Assembly: GCF_932526225.1 (NCBI RefSeq) | Contig: NC_064045.1 | Span: 14,750,442-14,814,441 of the forward strand | DNA length: 64,000 nt | Source of the DNA: Nematostella vectensis | Lineage: Eukaryota; Cnidaria; Anthozoa; Actiniaria; Edwardsiidae | Direction: 5' to 3' | In this document: positions 45,323 to 54,834 of the stretch, one piece after another | Position numbering within the stretch: position 1 is the first letter of the stretch | Layout: the number at the start of each line of letters is the position of its first letter | Made by a program: the position numbers and the translations under genes | Notes under the pieces: generated by a model | Seen by the model: the letters and a program-made list of their open reading frames with translations, nothing else | The model's database searches: none | Told to the model about the DNA's origin: nothing

Positions 45323-47544
45323 ATGGCGGATTTGTTGTTTTGCCGGGTCGGGGAAGCTTACCCGCAAGCTCGCGAACGCCGCTTTCGCTTGTTTAACGGA
45401 AGCCTTGATGACTTTCTCAACGACAAAGAGGTCAAATCGAGGTTCCGCTTTCGGAAAGACACAATTGAGTGTATAACACAGTTTTTGAGGGAGGAATTAA
45501 GCCGGGATACGCGACGAAATCAAGCACTTGCTCCAATAGTCCAAGTTCTTGTCGCACTACGCTTTTACGCTTCGGGGAGTTTTTTGCAAATCATAGGCGA
45601 TACATTTGGCCTTCCAAAGTCTACCGTTTCCCGTTGCGTCTCAGATGTGACAAGAGCGCTTGTTAGCAAAGCTGACCGCTTCATCAAATGGCCTTCGCGA
45701 GAGAGGCAAAGGGAGATAAAGCAGGCATTTTACGACAAGCACGGCTTCCCTGGAGTTATCGGCTGTATTGACGGGACTCATGTAAAGCTCCAGGCCCCGA
45801 CAAATTATGAGAACGATTATGTCAATCGGAAGGGCAGCACAGCATTAACGTGCAAGCCGTGTGTGACAACAAAGGTAAAATATTTTAAGGTGTGAAGATG
45901 GGGGGGGGTATAAAACAACAACTTCACTGCATGCCAAGTAATTGCAGAGGCAGCCAAGGAACTTATGCAAAACTCTAAGGCTGAAAGCAGTTGTTTTTTT
46001 ATATATCTTTTGAAAACCTTGCAGGTTCTTACCAGAGGATGGTTGGGATAGATGCACCCTCTTAATAATAATAACAACAACAAGAATAATATCAATCAAT
46101 CAGCTCTTAATCAGCCAAACAATATTTCTCTTATTTTAAGAATGGGTCCCCCTCACAATACAAGCACACGGCTTGTTTGCATCCTTTAGATTTATCTATT
46201 TGCTATGGGGGTGAAGGGAAGGACTTGACCCAAAAATTTACTAATACATACATTGATCCTCTATCGTCCTTATCCAGCTTTGCTTTTACTTTTTTATTTA
46301 TTGTTTTTATTAAGATGAACTTGTTTCAACTTTATTTTTTGCAGGTCTCTTTACCAACATTGTTGCCCGTTGGCCTGGTAGTACTCATGATGCTTTCATA
46401 TTTCGGAATTCATCTATTCAGAATACGCTGGAAAGGGAGCACACAAGGATAGATGAGGGGTACTTGTTAGGGGACAGTGGGTATCCATGCCGCCCCTTCC
46501 TCATGACACCCTATCCTAACCCAGCCAACCAGCATCAGGTAAGGGAGTGTTCATTAAATACACCGAGGGGGGGGGGGGGAAGATTGTGGGGGGGGGGCTC
46601 CTAAAATGTTTAGCCAAGAAAAGGGGGGGCTCCGAATAAAAAGGTCCTCTAAGGGAAAAAGAAAGAAAATTTTGGGGTTCTATAAGGGGGGCACCGAAAA
46701 AAATTGTTTACAATGAAAGGGGGCTCCGAAATTTTAAGGTGTCTTGGGTAAAAATCTTCCCTCCCCCCCTCAGTGTGATTAATGAACACTCCCTAAGAAT
46801 TTTTTTAAATAATGAGACAACTAAATTGTTGTATATTTTCATAACTTCTCCACTACCACTGATAGTAGTAATACCCAATAAATTCAATAAATCTGAAAAG
46901 TGAAAATGTGCACTAAAAAGGAACTGCACTAAGTGGATATCATGGCACTCAATTAAAAAAAGTCTACATGTTACAACACCTGAATAATAGATTGAAACTT
47001 TTTATGTATGATTTAAATAATAGGAAATTATCCAGGAAATAACCCACAATTCTTAGTGCTTTTTTATAAAACCTATGCAACACTGTCGTAGTCAAGCCAG
47101 CATACAAGAGAACAAGGATATTAGAGTGTATACGAGTTAAACAATCTAAAGTGCATTTCACACTAATACCTTGGTATACAGTTATCTATACATACCATAG
47201 ACAGATGCACAAAATTTATTTCAATCCATTTATATATATATTTTTTACTATGTTATTAGGAAGACTTCAATGAAGCCCATTCAAAAACAAGGGTTAAAAT
47301 TGAACAATGCTTTGGCCTATTCAAGAGGCGGTTCCACCTTATGCACGGTGAGGTCAGAATGAAGCCCGAGAAAGTCAGCCAGTTATTAGGAGCTTGTGCT
47401 GTATTGCATAATATCGCAATCTTGAGAAATGACATATATGATGGCCCAGCAGCTGGACCTGATGATGAGCCAGATCTGAATGTGTATCAGGGCCCTGAGG
47501 ATGGAAAGATCATTAGAGACTTTATTTCAAACTCCAATTTTTAA
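45323..47544 (+). pseudogene. HARBI1-like transposase, three exons, one frameshift
   Basis: Exon 1 runs from ATG 45323 to the donor at about 45873 (AACAAAG/GTAAAA). Exon 2 runs from TTTTGCAG/ at about 46345 to CATCAG/GTAAGG at 46538, and exon 3 from ATTAG/ at 47260 to the stop at 47544. The DDE triad is complete: Asp in GCIDGTHVK, Asp in LLGDSGYPC and Glu in VKIEQCFGLFKRRF. The typical helix-turn-helix region ([14 protein letters not shown]) is in exon 1. Near 45832-45834 one base is missing relative to the frame needed to reach [11 protein letters not shown] at the exon end, so the gene is interrupted. A MITE sits in intron 2. HARBI1-type enzymes cut at terminal repeats and target TWA sites. 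Confidence 0.9.
46539..46797. mobile_element. MITE in transposase intron 2 with TAA target duplication
   Basis: GGGAGTGTTCATTAA at the left and its inverse TTAATGAACACTCCC at the right are parts of ~40-bp inverted ends that include long G/C runs. TAA flanks both sides. The left TAA belongs to the splice donor GTAAG of exon 2. Confidence 0.8.
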
Positions 47545-47719
47545 GATATGTTGCTTTTGTATTTGTCCTACCCCAGTATCATCACAGCACTGGACCCAAA
47601 AGCTACAATAAAAAACTTTCAGGCAGTCAATGGACAGTAAAATCCAACAAAGGTATTCTCACATGCTGCTATTAATTGTTTTCTGCTGTCTTCATTGCGT
47701 TGTTGATTGGTTGAGGGCT

Positions 47720-48285
47720 TTAAGAAGTTTGGGAATACATTAGAACTGTGGTTTTCCCTGCCCGATTTCGCGCTAGTTCTAGTTTCTGGAGTGGATCGAG
47801 CGATTTGTCTTCTTCGACAACTGCGTTTCTTCGCCAGCTAACGTCTTTTTTGAACTCGTATCCAATATTTTCTATAAGTCTACGAAATCGCTCGATCTCA
47901 AACAACTTGTAAGAAATCCGCATAGCAACATCCCGTAAAACTGGTGGACGAAAATGATGCGTCCTTTTCACACTGTCGGGCCGTGGGCTCCCAAGTTCGC
48001 TGATTAAATTCAATATGAAGGCCTCTGGTACTAAATTGAATTCAATCTGGTCCTGGAGGGAGAAGCTGGCAATTTCAACCCGGTGATTATCGACTTCGGG
48101 AGCGCCGTCAACGCAAGCCTGGCTAAATGCCGCGTGCCACGGGCCCACCACTTGAGCCACAGACTCATACATCGCCCCCGAAGTTGTAAACGTAAAGGGC
48201 AAGCCTTCACCAAGTAAGGATATTTTTCCTTTTGTAAAATGGCTATCTTTGTTGCGGCACGTTGTAATCTATCTAATGTAATCTA
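47720..48285 (-). CDS. Unrecognised protein, convergent with the transposase
   Basis: An open frame on the minus strand from about 48285, or from an internal ATG near 48172, to 47720. It has a region with regular charged and aromatic residues (LRDVAMRISYKLFEIERF) and a basic C-terminus. No domain is recognised. Harbinger elements usually carry a second gene for a Myb/SANT-like DNA-binding protein next to the transposase, and position and orientation would fit, but I do not see a clear Trp-spaced Myb repeat. Alternatives are a host exon or a fragment of another element. Confidence 0.4.
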
Positions 48286-48777
48286 TCCGTGATTCCGGCG
48301 ATACAGCTTGCGACAAAGCAGTCGAGTGAGATGCGCCCTAAATTAGAAAGCCTGAAATATCCGTTTTCCGGATTATAGAGTCGGCTAACGAAACGGCATT
48401 AAATAAGTTTTGATTACTAGATACAACACGCCTATTTACAGAAACGTTTGCCTTACTCGGTTGATATCAATTGCATTCTTTTAGTGTTTTGTTCATAAAT
48501 AACGTTTTGTAAATACTGTTTTAAAGTTATAGAGTATTAAAATGATTTCTTCCTATTGTTGCTGTTATTATTAGTTTAACATTTACTTGCCTTGAGTGTA
48601 GTTATTTATGCTTCGCTACTGAAAACTGTTTGACTAGATATTGATAGAAATATAAACAAGGACCCATTAGCGGTAACATTACACCCTGTGAGATGTCAAG
48701 CGCATAAAGCCAGGCCGCTCAAAGGTGTTGCGGATTAAAACACCATCTTGAGTGTAAGGGTGGTTTGGACTCACCCT
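48286..48777. other. AT-rich non-coding stretch
   Basis: Short ATCTATC-type remnants near 48268-48290. No gene or repeat boundary recognised. Confidence 0.4.
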
Positions 48778-48792
48778 TACGTCACTTTTTTT

Positions 48793-49032
48793 GAGAAGAA
48801 GAAGAAGAAGAAGAAGAAGAAGAAGAAGAAGAAGAAGAAGAAGAAGAAGAAGAAAAAGAAGAAAGAAGAAGAAGAAGAAGAAGAAGAAGAAGGAAGAAGA
48901 AGAAGAAGAAGAAGAAGAAGAAGAAGAAGAAATAAGGAGAAGAAGAAGAAGAAGAAGAAGAAGAAGAAGAAGAAGAAGAAGAAGAAGAAGAAGAAGAAGA
49001 AGAAGAAGAAGAAGAAAGAAGAAGAAGAAGGA
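48793..49032. repeat. (GAA/AAG)n trinucleotide tract, ~240 bp
   Basis: A nearly pure GAA repeat with a few interruptions (AAAAAG, AAGGAAG, AATAAGGAG). All long frames over it, poly-Glu/Lys/Arg on one strand and poly-Ser/Phe/Leu on the other, are repeat translations. Confidence 0.97.
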
Positions 49033-49045
49033 GAAAGCAAGGGAG

Positions 49046-49459
49046 AAAAATGTACCTAGTCAAAGGTCTGTGTCCACATACCACAATGCCGTCCCCCCCT
49101 CCTTCCCCAAGCAACCTTACGTAGACGTGTAGGGGTAAGGTGAATTGGCTAGCCACTCATTCACTTTGAAACACGTCTCAAATGCGAACTCCTTTCTCAC
49201 TAGACCTTCTCCATCTTTTCTCCCACCCCCTAGCATCCCTCGGCTCCCAGTTTCATTCCTCTCCTTCGCATTTGACTAGTACCTGGTCTTATCTCCTGAT
49301 GATAAACCTTGTGCTAGAATATACGTAAGGTTGCTTAACATTTCGAAGAGCTCTACGAAATATCCCACCTTTCCATTTTGTAACTCTATATATTTGTTTT
49401 TGTTATCCCCATTCTTGCCATTCCACGTCATCATATATGTTCCACATTTCCCTCCCTTC
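49046..49459. other. Non-coding stretch between two repeats
   Basis: Pyrimidine-rich, no gene seen. Confidence 0.4.
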
Positions 49460-51195
49460 CAGATTATCTATCCACCTAACACCCCCCCCACCACCACCAC
49501 CACCATCAACAGCACCACCACCATCACCCACCCACCCCAGGTGCTTTTGTACGAATACCCGCTTTCAACCGAAATCTATCCACCTAACACCCCCCCCCCC
49601 CCCACCACCACCACCATCACCCACCCACCCCAGGTGCTTTTGTACGAATACCCGCTTTCAACCGAAATCTATCCACCTAACACCCCCCCTTCCCCCCACC
49701 ATCACCCACCCACCCCAGGTGCTTTTGTACGAATACCCGCTTTCAACCGAAATCTATCCACCTAACACCCCCCCCCCCACCACCATCACCCACCCACCCC
49801 AGGTGCTTTTGTACGAATACCCGCTTTCAACCGAAATCTATCCACCTAACACCCCCCCCCCCCACCACCACCACCACAACCACCCACCCACCCCAGGTGC
49901 TTTTGTACGAATACCCGCTTTCAACCAAAATCTATCCACCTAACACCCCCCCCCCCCCCCCCACCATCACCACAACCACCCACCCACCCCAGGTGCTTTT
50001 GTACGAATACCCGCTTTCAACCGAAATCTATCCACCTAACACCCCCCCCCCCCCTACCACCACCACCACAACCACCCACCCACCCCAGGTGCTTTTGTAC
50101 GAATACCCGCTTTCAACCGAAATCTATCCACCTAACACCCCCCACCACCACCACCACCACAACCACCCACCCACCCAAGGTGCTTTTGTACGAATACCCG
50201 TTTTCAACCGAAATCTATCCACCTAACACCCCCCCCCACCACCACCACCCACCCACCCACCCACCCACCCCAGGTGCTTTTGTACGAATACCCGCTTTCA
50301 ACCGAAATCTATCCACCTAACAACCCCCCCTCACCCCCCACCACCACCATCACCCACCCACCCCAGGTGCTTTTGTACGAATACCCGCTTTCAACCAAAA
50401 TCTATCCACCTAACACCCCCCCCCACCACCACCACCATCACCCACCCACCCCAGGTGCTTTTGTACGAATACCCGCTTTCAACCGAAATCTATCCACCTA
50501 ACACCCCCGCCCCCCCACCACCACCATCACCCACCCACCCCAGGTGCTTTTGTACGAATACCCGCTTTCAACCAAAATCTATCCACCTAACACCCCCCCC
50601 CCACCACCCACCCACCCCAGGTGCTTTTGTACGAATACCCGCTTTCAACCAAAATCTATCCACCTAACACCCCCCCCACCACCACCACCACCATCACCCA
50701 CCCACCCCAGGTGCTTTTGTACGAATACCCGCTTTCAACCAAAATCTATCCACCTAACACCCCCCCCCCCCCACCACCACCATCACCCACCCACCCCAGG
50801 TGCTTTTGTACGAATACCCGCTTTCAACCAAAATCTATCCACCTAACACCCCCCCCCCCCCACCACCACCACAACCACCCACCCCAGGTGCTTTTGTACG
50901 AATACCCGCTTTCAACCGAAATCTATCCACCTAACACCCCCCCTTCCCCCCACCATCACCCACCCACCCCAGGTGCTTTTGTACGAATACCCGCTTTCAA
51001 CCGAAATCTATCCACCTAACACCCCCCCCCCCCCCCCCACCACCATCACCCACCCCAGGTGCTTTTGTACGAATACCCGCTTTCAACCGAAATCTATCCA
51101 CCTAACACCCCCCCCCCCCCCCCACCACCACCACCACCATCACCCACCCACCCACCCACCCCAGGTGCTTTGGTACGAATACCCGCTTTCAACCG
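49460..51195. repeat. C-rich minisatellite, ~19 units of 77-104 bp
   Basis: The constant core AGGTGCTTTTGTACGAATACC recurs 19 times between about 49549 and 51163; the last reads TTTGG. It is followed by CGCTTTCAACC(G/A)AAATCTATCC and ACCTAACA. Between cores lies a variable run of C, then CCA/CAC triplets. Unit length changes mainly through this variable part. An A at the CC(G/A)AAATC site marks several adjacent units. Frames rich in Pro, Thr and His are translations of the repeat. Confidence 0.97.
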
Positions 51196-52093
51196 AAAAT
51201 ATTAACATGTGTACTGGTAGTGGAGAGCTGGTAGTAGTAGGAGAAGTGGTTTGAGGAGATGCCGAATTGGAACTTGGGCTACAAACTTTGTGCACTTGGA
51301 TAGGTCTGTGATTGAAATGTAAATAGGTCAAAGGTAAAGTGACAAAAAAGAAAGAAAAGCAATTATTATATTCGCTTTGTTTACAACACATGATCTAAAG
51401 TGCATCAATCAATGTTTTTATAGGCATTGGCTTATTCTGTTTTTAAAAGATTTTATGCATTGCTTAACAAAACTTGAATGCCATTTTTTCACTGAGAAGC
51501 GGAATGGTTATTATGAATACCATACGAGAAAATCGATGCAACTTTGGTAAAGATTGAGGAAAGCACTTCATAAGCGGATAAGTCTTTGACAAATGTACAA
51601 CTTTCGTGGCAAAAAGCAAAAAAACTCCTCCTTGGACGAGAAGCGAAATACGAGCGACACAAATGAAGTTGTGCTCCCGTTTGTTTACATTCACAAGGTC
51701 GGTTATCTAAAACCCGTAAGAGATTGAAATAAAAAAGAGAGAAGGGCCTACCGGTTTCTCTTTTTTCGACAATTTTGAGGATTTTTTGATAAGAGAAAGC
51801 CACAAACATGCCTAAGTCCGAACGGGGAAACTTTAGCACTCGCGTAATAGCGGGAGAATAACAAAAGGACCAAATTTTTACTTACTTGAACTGTAGCTCG
51901 ACTCATTTTCTGGTTTGTCGGGAGCTCCGTGAAACACGTCCGCACGCTTTGAAGCCTCGACTCAACTGATTTGATTAACAGATTTTTCGGAGCTTTGCTA
52001 GGGAGCTCCCTTTTATAGTGCGCATGCGTGTTTAAGGTATTGGGACTCCCGCTGACAAGTCTATAAAAGCACGTTGTCATTAGACTTTTTATC
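51196..52093 (-). other. Possible gene start on the minus strand; otherwise unassigned
   Basis: On the minus strand a short segment with ATG near 51905 (MSRATVQ) is followed directly by a strong donor, CAA/GTAAGT (51880-51885). CTATAAAAG at 52060 and TTTTATAG at 52010 are TATA-like. This could be the first exon of a gene whose next exons I cannot identify between here and the minisatellite. Longer frames (51839-51489) have no recognised domain. Confidence 0.25.
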
Positions 52094-52199
52094 ACGAAAG
52101 CCGAGAAGGGCCATCAGATTTCCGAGATAATAATTTCAGAGATAATAATTTCAGAGATAATAATTTCCAAGATAAATATTTCAGAGAAGATAACTTGAG

Positions 52200-52658
52200 A
52201 TGCTAATTTCAGAGATTATAATTTCGGATAAAGAATTCTGCCTGGTTACTGAGCATGCAGCACACGATCAACACAACAATTCCCCCACAGCTACGTATGG
52301 TCCTGAGGGGTTCTTCAAGTTTTCCCATATTCTGCCCTTACTTAGGTTTGTTTATGTTCATAATTCATATTTTAAAAATATAATATATCCCACGCGCCAC
52401 GAAGTCATCAGTGGAAAGCTGGATGTGCTCTTTTTCATGCCGGAGCTATACAATACAGAAAACTATCTACGCCACGTAGACTTAGACGTGCAAGCGTGCA
52501 AGCGCATGTATACTGAATCCTGTGAAGACTACAGCGGAAATATGGAGGAGCTGGTGCAACTCATAAAGCCAAACTACATCCCACCAACTGACGCAGCTGA
52601 GGCTCTAGAATTATTTTCAGAAATCACACAGAAACTTAAAAAGTTTCACCAATTTTAA
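52200..52658 (+). CDS. Unrecognised open frame inside the 1.4-kb element
   Basis: An open frame of 152 codons. The first ten codons are a translation of the terminal-repeat units, so the true start may be later or in an upstream exon. The remainder has a non-repetitive composition (FFKFSHILPLLRFVYVHN; LEDYSGN-like acidic part; PPTDAAEALELFSE) and ends at a proper stop. No transposase motif is recognised. It may be a captured host exon. Confidence 0.35.
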   Translation: MLISEIIISDKEFCLVTEHAAHDQHNNSPTATYGPEGFFKFSHILPLLRFVYVHNSYFKNIIYPTRHEVISGKLDVLFFMPELYNTENYLRHVDLDVQACKRMYTESCEDYSGNMEELVQLIKPNYIPPTDAAEALELFSEITQKLKKFHQF

Positions 52659-52659
52659 T

Positions 52660-53426
52660 GTAGCAGATGATGAAGGAGACAGAGTATTCAAGTAACATGA
52701 AGACCATATTCATCTCGTTTCAGAAATGTAATTGTTTTGTTTATACAGAGACAAGATAATGTTGTTGTTTTTTTAACTGGCTTTTTTAACTGTTTTTTTT
52801 TTTATGTATTATATTCTATCAACCAAGGATTCCCAAAAGGGGGGGGGGGGGCACCGACGGAAGGTAAAAGTGGGTAAATTAGTTTCCATAAAATACCACG
52901 GAGGGCATCGATATTTCCAGTGGAATCACACAACATCCTAAAGTTATGCTAATATTACGCATTGCTATTTTTACGGGACATCGAAATACTGCGGCATACC
53001 TATAATAATTCCACACAATCATTTATTATGTAAATGAGATGCCCTGCGTGTCTTACACAAACACAAGGTTAATCAATCAATCAATTTTATTTATCACCTT
53101 TATGTAACTCTTTTAATTTTAATGTTTCTCCGCGTGATCATCTCATAGCCCCTATCGTTATTGCTTGAATGTAAATTTCCTAATTAATGGTCCCGTTGCT
53201 CAGTAAAATTATCAACAAAACAACATAACCGTGTTCTTGTCAGAAATGTGATCCAACATCTTGCCACTACTGGACATAGTAGTCTGTGGGTTGTGAATCA
53301 TTGGTGGGCAAAAATGTCCGCCGCAGTTGGTCGGTCCGCCACCGTGTAACCTCAGGCAATTCCTTAGCACTGAAAGAAGCTGGGCATGCACGTGCCTAAA
53401 GGCTTAGAGACCTGGCCGAAACTGTT
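52660..53426. other. Non-coding interior of the 1.4-kb element
   Basis: Contains an 11-base G run near 52840. No gene. Confidence 0.4.
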
Positions 53427-53565
53427 ATCTGAAATTATCTTCTCTGAAATTATCATCTCTGAAATAATCATCTCTGAAATTATTATCTCTGAAATCTGAT
53501 GGCCCTACTCGGCTTTCGTATTTTATAGTGTTGTTATGAGGGATCCTTAGGAGAAGTAATTTGTC

Positions 53566-53668
53566 CATCCTCGGAAACCCAGGGATATTTTGCTCTAACG
53601 TTTCACTCGCTAAAAAGTTTTTTTCGCGAGTGAAACGTTAGAGGAAAATAACCCTGTGTTTCCGATGA
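53566..53668. repeat. Near-perfect hairpin, ~44-bp arms
   Basis: TCTAACGTTTCACTCGC on the left pairs with GCGAGTGAAACGTTAGA on the right around a 14-base T-rich loop. The arms extend outwards through CCCAGGGATATTTT / AAAATAACCCTG to CTCGGAAA / TTTCCGA. It has the look of a small foldback MITE. Confidence 0.85.
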
Positions 53669-53755
53669 TGTGGTTTATCTGGCGTTCTGAGGTTTCGAGT
53701 CGGCGTATTCTTCTTCACTGTTTACTGTTTCGGCTTTCTTGTAAGTTTACTCCTC

Positions 53756-54090
53756 TCAGTCGATTGCTAGTTTGATGTCACTGGATCGGATCATGCCGTC
53801 CTCTTCGCTCTCCGAGTCGTAGTCAGACTCGTGTTCGTCAGACTTGGACTCGTATTCTACGGAGTTGGATTTGCCGTGTTCCTCCTCGCTGGATTCGCAG
53901 TTGCGGTGGAGGTCGTTTCTGGACTGGTATGACTTGCTTTCGTCAATTACGCCGTTAAGGTCTCTATACTCGATCATTTCGTAAATAGACACGGGTAGTA
54001 TCTTACCTTCGATGAAGGTTAGGATGTCCTCAACGGTTTTCGTGCTTCCGTCGTCGTACTTGATGGCTGTTATTTGTTTGGGTTCTCGTC
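53756..54090 (-). CDS. Acidic protein, probably Polinton/PLV-associated
   Basis: A minus-strand frame is open from a stop near 54090 down to 53756; there is no ATG at its head, and 53992 is a GTG. The N-terminal part is ordinary (KTVEDILTFIEGK); the C-terminal half is Ser/Glu/Asp-rich (DSESEEDGMIRSSD). No enzyme motif. It is divergently arranged with the VLTF3-like gene across a shared 220-bp gap. Assignment to the virus-like block rests on this neighbourhood. Confidence 0.45.
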
Positions 54091-54246
54091 CTTATTTACA
54101 TTTATATGTATACTACTATACTAGAAATCATTTTTAAACAGTTTCGGTGCGTTAAGAAGGTATACCTCCAAATTAGTGAATGCCTGTATGTTAGGAGTAG
54201 AGAGTGGTGGGTTTGGTGGGAGGGTGGGGGCGAGGCAAGGCGGTGG

Positions 54247-54278
54247 TGACGTCACGCCACAGCTGTGGCGTCACGTCA
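54247..54278. promoter_or_regulatory. 32-bp palindrome with CRE-like TGACGTCA between divergent genes
   Basis: TGACGTCACGCCACAG and CTGTGGCGTCACGTCA are inverted repeats around CAGCTG with one mismatch. It lies 35 bp before the VLTF3-like gene and about 155 bp before the divergent acidic-protein frame; a TATAAG-like site follows at 54279. It is a plausible bidirectional control site. Confidence 0.5.
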
Positions 54279-54312
54279 TATAAGAATGTAATCTCTTGTG
54301 TTAGTATATAGA

Positions 54313-54834
54313 ATGGATTGTGATAGAGGGATCCATATGGCGTTAGATGTGGAGTGATATTACGATTGTCCGTTTTGTGATCTAAGGATAGCGGAGTAAG
54401 TGACTAAGGGAAAGTCGGTGAGGTTCGAGGCATGTTGTGGTAGGCAGGATATGGTAAATGACAATGGAGCTAATGTGTGTAGAAATTGTGGTGCTCACCA
54501 TGGATACGACTATGCCGTCGAGTGGTTTGATTTTTTCGAGAATATGTACAGGATACGTAGGAAGTCAGTGTACCATCGGAAGTACCATTTAGAAAATGTG
54601 TTGTTTGGTTTTGACTTAGAAGTGAGTAAGCACGACCTACTCAGGAGATTCAGACTAGTTGAGACGGCTATTAATAAATTGTTTACTAGAAAACGGTATG
54701 TTCACATAAAGTTCATTCTCTACAAATCGTTTCAATTGAATGATGAGAAGCAGAGTATGAGACAATGTATAAAATATATCAGTCATAGAACACTGATGTA
54801 TTATGAGAACTTGTGGAGGCAGGTTAGATAGATA
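54313..54834 (+). pseudogene. VLTF3-like viral late transcription factor, broken
   Basis: The frame starts with ATG 54313 and has two in-frame stops (54355-54357 TGA and 54397-54399 TAA), after which it is open to the LINE junction. An upstream CPFC pair and a later CRNCG form zinc-binding pairs, and EACCG adds another Cys pair. The conserved basic core RIRRKSVYHRKYH and the late YKSFQLND and LMYYENLWRQ segments match the VLTF3-like family of large DNA viruses and Polinton-like elements. In those systems it acts in transcription of late (capsid) genes. The C-terminus ends where the LINE tail begins and is probably a little truncated. Family recognised by eye. Confidence 0.75.

Larger units (their letters stand above)
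45116..47600 (+). mobile_element. PIF/Harbinger DNA transposon, right end not found
   Basis: The left end starts GGGGCCGGTTCCTGAAAAGC at 45116. A second, related block GTTCCCGAAACGCC...TTAGCGCTAACCCAGGG at 45204-45240 repeats the inner part of the first (45123-45159), a likely pair of transposase-binding sites. The transposase gene follows. No inverted copy of this end could be found downstream, so the right side seems truncated or diverged; the given end is the region just after the gene. Confidence 0.8.
52094..53519. mobile_element. 1.4-kb element with ~100-bp inverted ends made of short repeats
   Basis: The left end ACGAAAGCCGAGAAGGGCC (52094) and its inverse, ending GGCTTTCGT (53519), are complementary. 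The complementarity continues through ATCAGATTTC and several tandem units of GAGATAATAATTTCA (left) or TGAAATTATTATCTC (right). No clear target duplication. It contains one open frame (52200-52658). Superfamily not assigned. Confidence 0.75.

Noticed and set aside
48748-49156. Long Glu/Lys/Arg and Ser/Phe/Leu frames
   Set aside because: Translations of the GAA tract in all frames.
49331-51254. Overlapping Pro/Thr/His-rich frames
   Set aside because: Translations of the C-rich minisatellite; frame changes from unit to unit.
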